A stretch of 64,000 nucleotides of DNA, taken from NCBI RefSeq assembly GCF_029893635.1, contig NZ_JARXYR010000002.1:2641001-2705000 (forward strand), given 5' to 3'. Shown piece by piece: positions 37,387 to 47,026 of the stretch (position 1 is the first letter of the stretch; each line of letters opens with the position of its first letter). The stretch is from Variovorax sp. TBS-050B (GTDB taxonomy: Bacteria; Pseudomonadota; Gammaproteobacteria; Burkholderiales; Burkholderiaceae_C). The translations under genes and the position numbers were made by a program. Under the pieces are notes generated by a model, which saw nothing but the letters and a program-made list of their open reading frames with translations, searched no databases and was not told the origin of the DNA.

Positions 37387-37515
37387 TACGCGTTTTCACG
37401 ATCCGCATACGGTGCGCATGACCTCACGCGCATACGGCATGAGGTGAGCGGGTAAACCCCCGGGCACCCCGCACCAAAACGGCGCTGGTGGGTGCTTACA
37501 ATCCCGGCCACAAAT

Positions 37516-37545
37516 CAGCCGGCGCCACATGCTGGCTGGTTTTTT
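37516..37545 (+). terminator. Terminator-like hairpin between rarA and livH
   Basis: CAGCCGGC and GCTGGCTG pair (one G-U in RNA) around GCCACAT and are followed by GTTTTTT. It may end rarA or act as an attenuator before livH. The rest of this intergenic region (37387-37626) holds a smaller dyad, ACCTCA/TGAGGT at 37421-37445, and repeated GCATACGG blocks. Confidence 0.7.
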
Positions 37546-37626
37546 GCTTATTCAGGCCAGGGCGCCCAACCGGTGCCACGGTGGGTGAACAGCACCCCGC
37601 AACGGGGCAACAAATAGGAACGCGTT

Positions 37627-38556
37627 ATGGAAATATTGCTGCAGCAGATCATCAACGGTCTGGTACTCGGCAGCATGTATGCCTTGATAGCCTTGGGCTA
37701 TACCATGGTGTACGGCATCATCAATCTGATCAACTTTGCGCACGGTGAAGTGCTGATGGTGGGCGCGCTCACCAGCTGGACCATCATCGGCCTCATGCAG
37801 GAATCGATGCCCGGCGCGCCCGGCTGGCTGGTTCTCGTCATCGCGCTGGTCATTGCCTGCGTGGTGGCCGCCACGTTGAATTTCGTGATCGAGAAGGTCG
37901 CCTACCGGCCGCTTCGCAACAGCCCCAAGCTCGCGCCGCTGATCACCGCCATCGGCATGTCGATCCTGCTGCAGACGCTGGCGATGATCATCTGGAAGCC
38001 CACCAACAAGGCCTATCCCAACCTCCTGCCCACCGATCCGATCCATGTCGGCGGCGCCGTGATCTCGCCCACGCAGGTCATGATCCTCAGCGTCACCGCC
38101 TTCTCGCTCGTGGTGCTGATGTGGCTGGTCAACTACACCAAGCTCGGCCGCGCGATGCGCGCCACCGCTGAGAACCCGCGCGTCGCGGCGCTCATGGGCA
38201 TCCGGCCCGACATGGTGATCTCCGCCACCTTCATCATCGGCGCCGTGCTCGCGGCCATCGCGGGCGTGATGTACGCCTCCAACTACGGCATCGCGCAGCA
38301 TGCGATGGGCTTCCTGCCCGGCCTCAAGGCCTTCACGGCGGCGGTGTTCGGCGGCATCGGCAACCTCGCGGGCGCGGTGGTCGGCGGCATCCTGCTTGGG
38401 CTGATCGAAGCGATCGGGTCGGGCTACATCGGTTCGCTGACCGGCGGCGTGCTCGGCAGCAACTACAGCGACATCTTCGCGTTCATCGTGCTGATCGTCA
38501 TGCTCACGCTGCGGCCCTCGGGCCTGCTCGGCGAGCGCGTGGCGGACCGTGCCTGA
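37627..38556 (+). CDS. livH: Branched-chain amino acid ABC transporter permease LivH
   Basis: This 309-residue inner-membrane permease has the conserved N-terminus LQQIINGLVLGSMYALIALG and INFAHGEVLMVGA, and the segment RAMRATAENPRVAALMGI that faces the ATPases. Hydrophobic segments number about eight. It is first of livH-livM-livG-livF. No receptor gene is adjacent in this window, so the binding protein must be encoded elsewhere. Confidence 0.95.
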   Translation: MEILLQQIINGLVLGSMYALIALGYTMVYGIINLINFAHGEVLMVGALTSWTIIGLMQESMPGAPGWLVLVIALVIACVVAATLNFVIEKVAYRPLRNSPKLAPLITAIGMSILLQTLAMIIWKPTNKAYPNLLPTDPIHVGGAVISPTQVMILSVTAFSLVVLMWLVNYTKLGRAMRATAENPRVAALMGIRPDMVISATFIIGAVLAAIAGVMYASNYGIAQHAMGFLPGLKAFTAAVFGGIGNLAGAVVGGILLGLIEAIGSGYIGSLTGGVLGSNYSDIFAFIVLIVMLTLRPSGLLGERVADRA

Positions 38557-38569
38557 GGAGCATCGCACC

Positions 38570-39778
38570 ATGAAGAACAGCAAGAACCTCGCGCTCTACA
38601 TCCTCGGCGTCGTCGCCGTGCTCGCGCTGCCCATCTTCCTGCAGAGCCAGGGCAACGCCTGGGTCCGCATCGCCGACATCGCCTTGCTCTACGTGATGCT
38701 CGCGCTCGGCCTGAACATCGTGGTCGGCTACGCCGGCCTGCTCGACCTCGGCTACGTGGCCTTCTTCGCGGTCGGGGCGTACCTGTTCGCGCTGATGGGC
38801 TCGTCGCACCTGTCGGACACCTTCCCGTGGTTCAAGGCCATGTTCCCGAACGGGCTGCACACCTCGCTGCTGATCGTGATACCGCTGGCGCTGGTGCTCG
38901 CGGGCGTGCTCGGCGTGCTGCTCGGCGCGCCCACGCTGAAGCTGCGCGGCGACTACCTCGCGATCGTGACGCTCGGCTTCGGCGAGATCATCCGCGTGTT
39001 CCTGAACAACCTCGACCAGCCGATCAACATCACCAACGGTCCGAAGGGCATCACGGCCATCGACTCCATCAAGTTCTGGGGCCTCGACCTCGGCAAGTCG
39101 TGGAAGTTCGACGGCTTCACGATCTCCTCGGTCACGCTGTACTACTACCTGTTCCTCGCGCTGGTGGTCGCCACGATCATCATCTCGCATCGCCTGCAGG
39201 TGTCGCGCATCGGCCGCGCCTGGATGGCGATCCGCGAGGACGAGATCGCCGCCAAGGCGATGGGCATCAACACGCGCAACATGAAGCTGCTGGCCTTCGG
39301 CATGGGCGCGAGCTTCGGCGGCGTCTCGGGCGCGATGTTCGCGGCCTTCCAGGGCTTCGTCTCGCCCGAGTCGTTCAGCCTCATGGAGTCCGTGATGATC
39401 GTCGCCATGGTCGTGCTCGGCGGCATCGGCCACCTGCCGGGCGTGATCCTCGGCGCGGTGCTGCTCGCCGCGCTGCCCGAGGTGCTGCGCTACGTCGCCG
39501 GCCCGCTGCAGGCCATGACCGACGGCCGCCTCGACGCCTCGATCCTGCGCCAGCTCTTCATCGCGCTCGCGATGATCGTCATCATGCTCGTGCGCCCGCG
39601 CGGCCTCTGGCCGTCGCCCGAGCATGGCAAGACGCTGACGAAGAAGGGCGGCGTGCCGGTCGATCCGGCGCACGCCACCGTCGCACCGGGCTCGCTGCAG
39701 ACGCATGCGCCCGGCGTGGACACGCCGGCCGACCAGCTGCCCGGCGATGCCTCGCGTCCCATGTCGATCAATCCGTGA
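38570..39778 (+). CDS. livM: Branched-chain amino acid ABC transporter permease LivM
   Basis: This 402-residue permease pairs with LivH. Landmarks are LGLNIVVGYAGLLDLGYVAFFAVGAY and IAAKAMGINTRNMKLLAFG, plus IGHLPGVILGAVLLAALPE. The C-terminal extension (after RPRGLWPSPEHGK) is longer and low-complexity. The ATG at 38570 follows GAGGAGC. Confidence 0.95.
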   Translation: MKNSKNLALYILGVVAVLALPIFLQSQGNAWVRIADIALLYVMLALGLNIVVGYAGLLDLGYVAFFAVGAYLFALMGSSHLSDTFPWFKAMFPNGLHTSLLIVIPLALVLAGVLGVLLGAPTLKLRGDYLAIVTLGFGEIIRVFLNNLDQPINITNGPKGITAIDSIKFWGLDLGKSWKFDGFTISSVTLYYYLFLALVVATIIISHRLQVSRIGRAWMAIREDEIAAKAMGINTRNMKLLAFGMGASFGGVSGAMFAAFQGFVSPESFSLMESVMIVAMVVLGGIGHLPGVILGAVLLAALPEVLRYVAGPLQAMTDGRLDASILRQLFIALAMIVIMLVRPRGLWPSPEHGKTLTKKGGVPVDPAHATVAPGSLQTHAPGVDTPADQLPGDASRPMSINP

Positions 39779-39794
39779 GCGAGAGAGCAAAGAC

Positions 39795-40571
39795 ATGACG
39801 ACCACAGACAACATCCTCGAAGTCCGCGGCATCTCCAAGCGCTTCGGCGGCCTGCAGGCGCTCTCGGACGTGGGCATCACGATCAAGCGCGGCCAGGTCT
39901 ACGGCCTGATCGGCCCCAACGGCGCCGGCAAGACCACCTTCTTCAACGTGATCACCGGGCTCTACACGCCCGACAGCGGCAGCTTCGAGCTTGCCGGCAA
40001 GCCCTACCAGCCCACCGCGGTGCACGAGGTCGCCAAGGCCGGCATCGCGCGCACCTTCCAGAACATCCGCCTGTTCGCCGAAATGACGGCGCTCGAGAAC
40101 GTGATGGTGGGCCGCCACATCCGCACGCAATCGGGCGTGTTCGGCGCGATGCTGCGCACCCGCTCGTTCAAGGACGAGGAAAAGGCCATTGCCGACCGCG
40201 CGCAGCAACTGCTCGACTACGTCGGCATCGGCAAGTTCGCCGACTACAAGGCGCGCACGCTGTCGTACGGCGACCAGCGCCGGCTCGAGATCGCACGCGC
40301 GCTCGCCACCGACCCGCAGCTGATCGCGCTCGACGAGCCCGCCGCCGGCATGAACTCGACCGAGAAGGTCCAGCTGCGCGAACTGATCGACCGCATCCGC
40401 AAGGACGACCGGACCATCCTGATCATCGAACACGACGTCAAGCTCATCATGGGCCTGTGCGACCGCGTCACGGTGCTCGACTACGGCAAGCAGATCGCCG
40501 AAGGCACGCCGTACGAAGTGCAGAAGAACGAAAAGGTCATCGAGGCCTACCTCGGGACGGGAGGCCACTGA
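39795..40571 (+). CDS. livG: Branched-chain amino acid ABC transporter ATP-binding protein LivG
   Basis: This 258-residue ATPase has Walker A (GPNGAGKTTFFNV), signature (LSYGDQRRLEIARAL), Walker B (LIALDEPAAGMN) and the switch His (LIIEHDVKLI). The C-terminal tail VIEAYLGTGGH is the LivG hallmark. It starts 16 bases after livM and ends 1 base before livF. Confidence 0.95.
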   Translation: MTTTDNILEVRGISKRFGGLQALSDVGITIKRGQVYGLIGPNGAGKTTFFNVITGLYTPDSGSFELAGKPYQPTAVHEVAKAGIARTFQNIRLFAEMTALENVMVGRHIRTQSGVFGAMLRTRSFKDEEKAIADRAQQLLDYVGIGKFADYKARTLSYGDQRRLEIARALATDPQLIALDEPAAGMNSTEKVQLRELIDRIRKDDRTILIIEHDVKLIMGLCDRVTVLDYGKQIAEGTPYEVQKNEKVIEAYLGTGGH

Positions 40572-40572
40572 A

Positions 40573-41355
<783 letters not shown>

Positions 41356-41382
41356 AGGCCGGCCCGGCGGCCGCGGCCGTCC

Positions 41383-42354
41383 TCAATCCACCCGCGCGCC
41401 GGTGGCCTTCACGACCGCTTCGTACTTGGCGAGTTCGCTCTTCATGAACGCGCCGAACTGCTCGGGCGAGTTCGCGACCGGCTCGGCCAGCAGCGTCGCG
41501 AAGCGGGTCTTGGTCTCAGGCGTGTTGAGCGCGGCGACGAAGGCCTGGTTGAGCTTCGCGACCACGTCGTGCGGCGTGCCCGCCGGTGCGACCAGCCCCC
41601 ACCAGGTGTCGATCGAGAAGCCCTTGAGCGTGTCGGACACCGGCGGCACGTCGGGCATCGCGCTGCTGCGCTGCAGGCTCGTGACCGCGATCGCCTTGAG
41701 CTTGCCCGAGCGGATGTTCGGCGCGGCAGTGGCGAGGTTGTCGAAGTTGAAGTCGACCTGGCCCGAGAGCAGCGCGAGCTGTGCCGGGTTGCCGCCGTTG
41801 TACGGAATGTGCAGCGCGAAGATGCCGGCCTGCTTCTTGAACAGCTCGCCCGCGAGGTGCCCGGCGCTGCCGTTGCCGCCGCTGCCGTAGTTGAGCTTCG
41901 CGGGGTTGGCCTTGGCGTAGCGGATCAGGTCGGCCACGGTGTTGATGTTCAGGCGCTTCGCCGTCTCGGCGTTCATCACCAGCACGTTCGGCACGCGCAC
42001 CATCTGCGTGATCGGCGCGAAGTCGCTCGCGGCGTTGAACGGCATCTTGCTGTAGAGCCATGGATTCACCGCGTGCGTGGCGGTCGCCGCGATGCCGATG
42101 GTGAGGCCGTCGGGCGCGGCCTTGGCGACCGCGTCGGCGCCGATGTTGCCGCCCGCGCCGGGCTTGTTGTCGATGATGACCGTGCCCAGGCTGTCCTTCA
42201 CGCGCTCCGCGAGCACGCGGGCGGTGATGTCGATCGGCCCGCCCGCGGCGTAGGGCACCACGAGGCGGACCGGGCGTTGCTGGGCCGAAGCATGGCCGGC
42301 GGCGATCAGCGCAGCGCCCGCGCACAGGGTGAGGAGGAAGTGTCTCGTCTTCAT
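41383..42354 (-). CDS. Bug-family (tripartite tricarboxylate transporter) substrate-binding protein
   Basis: This 323-residue periplasmic receptor has a Sec signal in its first 24 residues (KTRHFLLTLCAGAALIAAG, cleavage near ASAQQ). The mature protein shows VRLVVPYAAGGPIDITARVLAE and the ligand-loop Asp in AAGGPID, DNKPGAGGNIGADAVAKAAPDG and LAGELFKKQAGI, which are standard for the Bug family. Bug proteins bind carboxylates and related small acids; the ligand is unknown. It is convergent with livF and separate from any TctAB genes in the window. Confidence 0.92.
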   Translation of the reverse strand: MKTRHFLLTLCAGAALIAAGHASAQQRPVRLVVPYAAGGPIDITARVLAERVKDSLGTVIIDNKPGAGGNIGADAVAKAAPDGLTIGIAATATHAVNPWLYSKMPFNAASDFAPITQMVRVPNVLVMNAETAKRLNINTVADLIRYAKANPAKLNYGSGGNGSAGHLAGELFKKQAGIFALHIPYNGGNPAQLALLSGQVDFNFDNLATAAPNIRSGKLKAIAVTSLQRSSAMPDVPPVSDTLKGFSIDTWWGLVAPAGTPHDVVAKLNQAFVAALNTPETKTRFATLLAEPVANSPEQFGAFMKSELAKYEAVVKATGARVD

Positions 42355-42397
42355 TTTTCTCGTTTCAGGAACCCCGGAAGGAAAGCAGCCGGGTCGG

Positions 42398-43462
42398 TCA
42401 GGGCAGGGCCTTGTCGGCCTCGGTGGTGAAGGCGTCGGCGAAGAACTCTTCTTCAGGCAGTCCGGCGAGCGCCACGTAGTCGTGCTTGGCCGATTCGACG
42501 ACGATCGGCGCGCCGCAGGCATACACCTGGTGGCCCGACAGGTCGGCGAAGTCCTCGAGCACCGCGCGATGGACGAAGCCGGTGCGGCCGGTCCAGTTGT
42601 CTTCGGGCGTGGCGTTGGAGACCACGGGCACGTAGCGCAGGTTGGGCATCTCGGCCAGTTGCGCGCGCATCCAGTCGTCCATGTAGAGGTCCTCGGGCCG
42701 GCGGCCGCCCCAGTAGAGCGTGGCGGGCCGCCCGATGCCCTTGAACTTCATGTGCTCGAGCAGTGCCTTGATCGGCGCGAAGCCCGTGCCCGAGGCCAGC
42801 AGGATGATCGGCTTGTCGGCGTCCTCGCGCAGGAAGAAGCTGCCGTAGGGGCCTTCGATCCGCAGGATCTCCTTTTCCTTCATCGTGTTGAACACATGGT
42901 CGGTGAACTTGCCGCCGGGCAGGTGCCGCAGGTGCAGTTCGATGCCCGTGCCGGGCTCGGCCAGCGTGTGCGGCGCATTCGCCATCGAGTAGCTGCGGCG
43001 CGCGCCGTCGCGCAGGATGAACTCCACGTACTGGCCCGCATGGAACTGCAGCGGCTCGCCGGCCGGCAGCTGCAGGCGCAGCTTCATCACGTCGTGCGAC
43101 AGCCGCGTGAGCGCGAGCACCCGCACCGGCATCTTGCGGATCGGCAGCGCGCCGGCCTCGGTGACCTGGCGCGATTCGAGAACCACGTCGCTCTTCGCAT
43201 GCGCGCAGCAGGTCAGCACGTAGCCCGCGAGCTGCTCTTCGGCGCTCAGGGCCTTGCTCTGGTGCGGGCCGAGCTCGATCTCGCCCGAGAGCTTCTTGCA
43301 CTTGCACGAGCCGCAGGCGCCGTCCTTGCAGCCGTAGGGCAGGCCGATGCCCTGCCGGATGCCGGCCGCGAGGATGGTTTCGTCGCCATGCACCACGAAA
43401 TGACGCCCGCTGGGCTCGACGGTGATGGAAAAGCCCGCTTCGTGCGGCGCTGCAACAGTCAT
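42398..43462 (-). CDS. Ferredoxin-type NAD(P)H oxidoreductase (CDP-6-deoxy-delta-3,4-glucoseen reductase-like)
   Basis: This 354-residue protein joins a plant-type [2Fe-2S] ferredoxin domain to a ferredoxin-reductase module. Cluster ligands are in YGCKDGACGSCKCKK and LTCCAHA. The FAD motif is RRSYSMANAP and the nucleotide motif is LLASGTGFAPIKALLEH. It passes electrons from NAD(P)H via FAD to a partner, which need not be the sugar dehydrase the name suggests. Its only neighbours are the Bug receptor gene (42 bases downstream) and the divergent epimerase gene. Confidence 0.9.
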   Translation of the reverse strand: MTVAAPHEAGFSITVEPSGRHFVVHGDETILAAGIRQGIGLPYGCKDGACGSCKCKKLSGEIELGPHQSKALSAEEQLAGYVLTCCAHAKSDVVLESRQVTEAGALPIRKMPVRVLALTRLSHDVMKLRLQLPAGEPLQFHAGQYVEFILRDGARRSYSMANAPHTLAEPGTGIELHLRHLPGGKFTDHVFNTMKEKEILRIEGPYGSFFLREDADKPIILLASGTGFAPIKALLEHMKFKGIGRPATLYWGGRRPEDLYMDDWMRAQLAEMPNLRYVPVVSNATPEDNWTGRTGFVHRAVLEDFADLSGHQVYACGAPIVVESAKHDYVALAGLPEEEFFADAFTTEADKALP

Positions 43463-43516
43463 CGGTATTCTTCGGCTTCTTTCAGCCTGGTCTGAAAAGG
43501 GAAAGGAACCCGGATT

Positions 43517-44461
43517 TTGCCTTCAATCAATAGTCCTTCCGGCGCGCTGCCCGCCCGCTTCCGGCGCGAGCGCCTGCTGATCGTCGGATGCGGCGACGTT
43601 GGCCAGCGCGTGGCGCACCGCCTGGCGGGGCGCATGCAGCTGGCGGCGCTCACTTCATCGTCCGAGCGCGTGCCGGCCTTGCGAGCCGCGGGCATCCGCC
43701 CGCTCGTGGGCAACCTCGACGATCCCGCGAGCCTGCGCCGGCTGGCCGGCATCGCCACCCGCGTGCTGCATCTCGCCCCGCCCGCGCGCGACGGCGGCGC
43801 CGCCTGGTGGCGCGACCAGCGCACCACCGCGCTGGTCCGCGCGCTGCGGCTGCGCGCCGCGCCGCTGGCGCTGGTCTACGGCTCCACCAGCGGCGTCTAC
43901 GGCGACTGCGGCGGCGCCCGCGTGAGCGAAACCCGCGCCGTACGGCCCGACACCCCCCGCGCGCACCGCCGCGTCGACGCCGAGCGCGCCGTGCGCTGGC
44001 TCGGCCGCAGCGCCGGCGTGCGCGCGAGCATCCTGCGCATCCCCGGCATCTATGCACCCGATCGCCCGAACGGCACGCCGCGCCAGCGCCTCGAACGCGG
44101 CACCCCCGTGCTGCGGCGCGAGGACGACGTGTTCACGAGCCACATCCATGCCGACGACCTTGCAAGCGCCTGCATCGCCGCCCTGTTCCGCGGAAGGCCC
44201 CAGCGCGTGGTGCACACCGCCGACGACACCGAGCTGCGTATGGGCGACTACATCGACCTGGCCGCCGATCTCTACGGCATGCCCCGCCCGCCGCGCGTGG
44301 CACGCAGCGAGGCCGAGCGGCAGCTGCCGCTGCAACTGCTGAGCTTCATGGGCGAATCGCGCCGGCTCGACAACACGCGGCTCAAGCGGGAGTTGCGCGT
44401 GCGGCTGGCGCACCCGACGGTGCACACCGGCCTGCGCGAAGCGCCGGCAGCATCGGCCTAG
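43517..44461 (+). CDS. NAD(P)-dependent epimerase-like protein
   Basis: This 314-residue Rossmann-fold protein of the atypical extended SDR type starts with RLLIVGCGDVGQRVAHRL (NAD(P) motif GxGxxG). It has VLHLAPPARDG and ALVYGSTSGVYGDCGG, and a C-terminal ADDTELRMGDYIDLAADLYG. It resembles YeeZ-like epimerase/dehydratase proteins; the active-site Tyr is probably in VYGSTSGVYG's neighbourhood but could not be fixed. Start is TTG at 43517 with AAAGGAACC upstream. It is the last gene before the island. Confidence 0.85.
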   Translation: MPSINSPSGALPARFRRERLLIVGCGDVGQRVAHRLAGRMQLAALTSSSERVPALRAAGIRPLVGNLDDPASLRRLAGIATRVLHLAPPARDGGAAWWRDQRTTALVRALRLRAAPLALVYGSTSGVYGDCGGARVSETRAVRPDTPRAHRRVDAERAVRWLGRSAGVRASILRIPGIYAPDRPNGTPRQRLERGTPVLRREDDVFTSHIHADDLASACIAALFRGRPQRVVHTADDTELRMGDYIDLAADLYGMPRPPRVARSEAERQLPLQLLSFMGESRRLDNTRLKRELRVRLAHPTVHTGLREAPAASA

Positions 44462-44535
44462 AAGCAGAGGGAACGCAGAAGAGGGGGCGATGCCAGGGAC
44501 ACCGTGGAACCGGCTCCGCCGGTCCACCGGTGTCG

Positions 44536-44590
44536 CCCCCGGAAGGGGGTTGGCGCAGCGACACGCAGTGCGCGAAGCCCGGGGGAGAGC
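44536..44590. repeat. G/C-block intergenic repeat element
   Basis: CCCCC-GGAA-GGGGG (44536-44549) is followed by GCGCAGCGACACGCAGTGCG and then CCCGGGGG. This looks like the repeated intergenic element widespread in Comamonadaceae. It abuts the left end of the island. Confidence 0.55.
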
Positions 44591-44597
44591 CAGCCTG

Positions 44598-44645
44598 TGG
44601 TGCCCGGGGCCGGAATCGAACCGGCACACCTTTCGGTGGGGGATT
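44598..44645 (-). repeat. Left attachment-site copy: 3' fragment of tRNA-Leu
   Basis: These 48 bases are identical to 50003-50050, which form the CCA end, T arm, variable arm and part of the anticodon stem of the tRNA-Leu gene. Identity starts exactly at the CCA and stops at 44645 (T), with different bases on both sides. It is what a tRNA-targeting integrase leaves at the far end of an insertion. Confidence 0.9.
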
Positions 44646-44722
44646 AGCCCTCGCCGCGCGCCCAGTTCCAGATGCCACCCACCAAGTTGCAAGATTTGAG
44701 GAGGCACAAACTCGGATTGTTG

Positions 44723-44755
44723 ATCACACCCGTGATATTGCCGTCAACACGAGGG
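44723..44755. repeat. 33-bp island repeat, copy 1
   Basis: This matches 45527-45559 at 29 of 33 positions. It contains the dyad ATCAC-N4-GTGAT (44723-44736). It lies upstream of the exported protein gene at 44876. On the minus strand both copies can encode P-R-V-x-G-N-I-T-G-V-I. Confidence 0.6.
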
Positions 44756-44875
44756 AAGATTGCCCATGCCGCTGCGAGGGCGCCGCGCACTTGGCCGGTG
44801 AGCACGCCCTCGCGGGTTTGTTACTTTTTTGTTACCCTCGGAGTGAGCGCCGTTCGCGCTTGGAGGAGGGGTGTG

Positions 44876-45379
44876 ATGAAGTCAGTACTTGTGGCGGCGA
44901 CGCTTTTCGCTAGTGTCGCCCATGCCCAGACAGCGATCGGGCCTTGGTACGTCTCGGACATGAACGATGGCGCCGGCAGCTTTGTCGGCACGATCAATGA
45001 CAGCGGCGGTATGTTTGGGAAGTATTGCTATGTCAACTCGCAATCGTGCGTGTGGATGATGACGGCGGACGTGGGCTGTGAAGCTGGCTCCGAGTACCCG
45101 GTGCTCTTGAACTCTGACAGTGGCGCGGCCCTGGTCACCGTATCGTGCAAGCCCATTGACGGAAAGAATCGCTACTTTTTCAATAGCTACACAGACGTGG
45201 ATGATGCTGTGGCGCGCAGTTCGCGTATTGGATTCGCCTTTCCAATGGAGAGCGGTCAATTCCGCGTCACACGGTTTGATATTCGACAATCGACAGCCGC
45301 TATGAAAGCGCTAGAAACCAGGATGCGTAAACGCCCAGAGCGGCCCGGGCGGCCGGCGACCCGGGATACAACCCTCTAG
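44876..45379 (+). CDS. Exported protein of unknown function
   Basis: This 167-residue protein has a Sec signal peptide (KSVLVAATLFASVAHAQ, cleavage near residue 18). The mature part is rich in Gly/Ser/Asp and has four Cys (KYCYVNSQSCVW, ADVGCEAG, VSCKPID), which could form disulfides in the periplasm. The C-terminus is basic. The ATG at 44876 is supported by GGAGGAGGGG just before. I do not recognise the family. It is the first gene inside the left island end and its base composition is less G/C-rich than the flanking chromosome. Confidence 0.72.
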   Translation: MKSVLVAATLFASVAHAQTAIGPWYVSDMNDGAGSFVGTINDSGGMFGKYCYVNSQSCVWMMTADVGCEAGSEYPVLLNSDSGAALVTVSCKPIDGKNRYFFNSYTDVDDAVARSSRIGFAFPMESGQFRVTRFDIRQSTAAMKALETRMRKRPERPGRPATRDTTL

Positions 45380-45526
45380 GTGTCTTCTTTCTTCTCGGCC
45401 TGATTGGACGAGCCGTTCCCGAGCACTTCATCCCAGAAGCCTGAAAGACTGGAAAGCACCGAAGCCGCTTCTTGGAGCGCTGTGCGTCGCTCAGGCGATG
45501 AGTCGTCGATTGTTATGTTCGAATCA

Positions 45527-45559
45527 ATCACACCGGTGATGTTGCCACCAACACGAGGG
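45527..45559. repeat. 33-bp island repeat, copy 2
   Basis: This is the partner of 44723-44755. Its dyad is ATCAC-ACCG-GTGAT (one base different in the spacer). It lies 54 bases upstream of the small lipoprotein gene at 45613. The 150 bases before it (45380-45526) hold no convincing gene on the plus strand; on the minus strand an open frame without start codon ends in a TAG at about 45379. Confidence 0.6.
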
Positions 45560-45612
45560 CGGGGCGACCAAAGCGCGCTACGATCCCGAACACAACACCG
45601 GAGGGATTGGAG

Positions 45613-45996
45613 ATGCTTAGGTTGATGATCAGCGCAGCCTTGTGTGCTGCGCTAGCAGGGTGCGGAACCGCGCCCACAACAGCAACAAATGCTGAGTCAT
45701 TCAAAAGGGTTCAGGACGGGCGCTATCGAGCGTCTGAACAGCCTTTGTTCGTAGACTGCGTGTTCGATGGCTTCCTGGGCGCCCAGAGCATGGCGATGGC
45801 CACGCATGTGCGCCAGACCAAACGAGCGAACGGGTATCGCATCGACGTAATTGCCCAAGCCTTTCAGTACATCGTGGCTGACATCAGAGATGACGGGACC
45901 TATGAGCTTCGCCGCTCGAAGTACTCAGAAGCCCTGCCGTTCGACAAAGAGATCAACGCGTCGGAGGCTTGCCTGAAGCAGTTCGCTGCACAGTAG
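45613..45996 (+). CDS. Small lipoprotein of unknown function
   Basis: This 127-residue protein has a lipoprotein signal peptide: MLRLMISAALCAALAGC with Cys17 in the lipobox LAGC. The mature part includes a second Cys near VDCVFDGFLG and a third near SEACLKQF. It is therefore probably membrane-anchored in the envelope. GAGGG lies 7 bases before the ATG; a TTG at 45607 is a less likely start. No family is recognised. Confidence 0.68.
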   Translation: MLRLMISAALCAALAGCGTAPTTATNAESFKRVQDGRYRASEQPLFVDCVFDGFLGAQSMAMATHVRQTKRANGYRIDVIAQAFQYIVADIRDDGTYELRRSKYSEALPFDKEINASEACLKQFAAQ

Positions 45997-46420
45997 CTCG
46001 GTAAGCGTCCGGCCATCCCACCTTGAATTGGTCATCGACAGCCGGCAAGAACGGCTGATGTCGTTGCAAGGTTGAGCGCACATAAGCGCCATCACGTTGC
46101 TCAGATGAACCAGTCCCCATACGCTCGTAGCCCTGACATATTTTTGCTTGGTCGCTGCGAGAGAGATGCGGACCAAGAAGTGCCCCATCAGGTGACCGAC
46201 ATGCAGCAACTTCGTTCCTCTATGGCTCAGGTCGTCGACATCTGTTGCATAGGCACCGGTGTACTGCCAACCTTTGTCTCGGCGCCGCCCTCTCCCGGTA
46301 CTACCGACTGACAGACCCATTGATGTGGCTGCAAGTAGCGCTTGGTTGATCACTTGTTGACACATCACGAGCGAAAATCCCGTGTTCAAGCTTTCCGGTG
46401 TTTCGCGCTAGAACGCGCGA
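45997..46420. other. Island stretch without a convincing gene
   Basis: This stretch has weak open frames on both strands. The longest is on the minus strand (to about 46389), which overlaps the end of the lipoprotein gene, has no ribosome binding site I can see and shows no recognisable domain. It is best treated as decayed DNA. Confidence 0.5.
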
Positions 46421-47026
46421 ATGCCTCCGTCTCGCTCTCGACGCTACCCGTTGTTCCTTCGTTTACTCAGGCCCATCGATCCCCTCTACCCGGGCGCAGT
46501 GACGCCGGTCGCCTGGGAGGACGACTGCGCGCTCGAGGAGGCGAGTGGCGTGGTTTACATCGACACTCGCCAGTGCGCCCAGATGCGAGCCTGGGCGCGG
46601 CAGTTGCGCAAGCTGCACGCTTCTGACGAGACGTACAAGACGGAGAAGGGGCTGAGTCCCTTGAGCGCCGCGCCTCTTCGTGAGGCAAGCCTACGCGCGC
46701 TCGGAACAAGCCGCGATCTGTACTCCGAGGGCGGGCAAGAGGTGCGATCGGGCCGGCTAGCTGTGCGAGGCTACATCACCACTGATCTGCTCGCCGTCGT
46801 GACGGATCGGGTTAACGGCGATGCGGTCGGCTCCTATCCTTCTCGCTGGGGTGGATCGTCGATGCCGCGACGCGCCGCGGATACGGATGCCAGACTGCTT
46901 GCCGATCGCGCGCAGCGCACCGAAGAACAGCGCCGCTCCGCCGCAATAGCCCAGGAGGCCACTGATGCTCAAACCCGAATCGCTTCCCTCGAAGATGATC
47001 TGCGCCAGCGCTGCTGGCGCTGCTAA
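46421..47026 (+). CDS. Hypothetical open frame leading into a phage Rz-like remnant
   Basis: This 201-codon frame starts with an Arg-rich segment (PPSRSRRYPLFLRLLRP) and contains GVVYIDTRQCAQMRAWARQL, which I do not recognise. Its last 50 residues (TDARLLADRAQRTEEQRRSA and onward) look like the coiled-coil part of an Rz-type spanin. The frame therefore probably joins unrelated pieces. It is weakly supported as a real gene. Confidence 0.3.
   Translation: MPPSRSRRYPLFLRLLRPIDPLYPGAVTPVAWEDDCALEEASGVVYIDTRQCAQMRAWARQLRKLHASDETYKTEKGLSPLSAAPLREASLRALGTSRDLYSEGGQEVRSGRLAVRGYITTDLLAVVTDRVNGDAVGSYPSRWGGSSMPRRAADTDARLLADRAQRTEEQRRSAAIAQEATDAQTRIASLEDDLRQRCWRC

Noticed and set aside
44598..44645. A second functional tRNA-Leu gene
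   Set aside because: Only the 3' 48 bases are present; no 5' half, D arm or complete anticodon loop.
44882..45289. Minus-strand frame opposite the exported protein gene
   Set aside because: The plus-strand frame has a signal peptide and ribosome binding site; the minus frame has neither.
46340..46375. Possible third copy of the 33-bp island repeat
   Set aside because: Only short blocks (GATCAC, GTTG, CACGAG) match, with gaps; similarity is too weak.
45925..46389. Minus-strand frame of 154 codons in the island
   Set aside because: It overlaps the lipoprotein gene end, lacks a start signal and matches no domain I know; left as decayed DNA.
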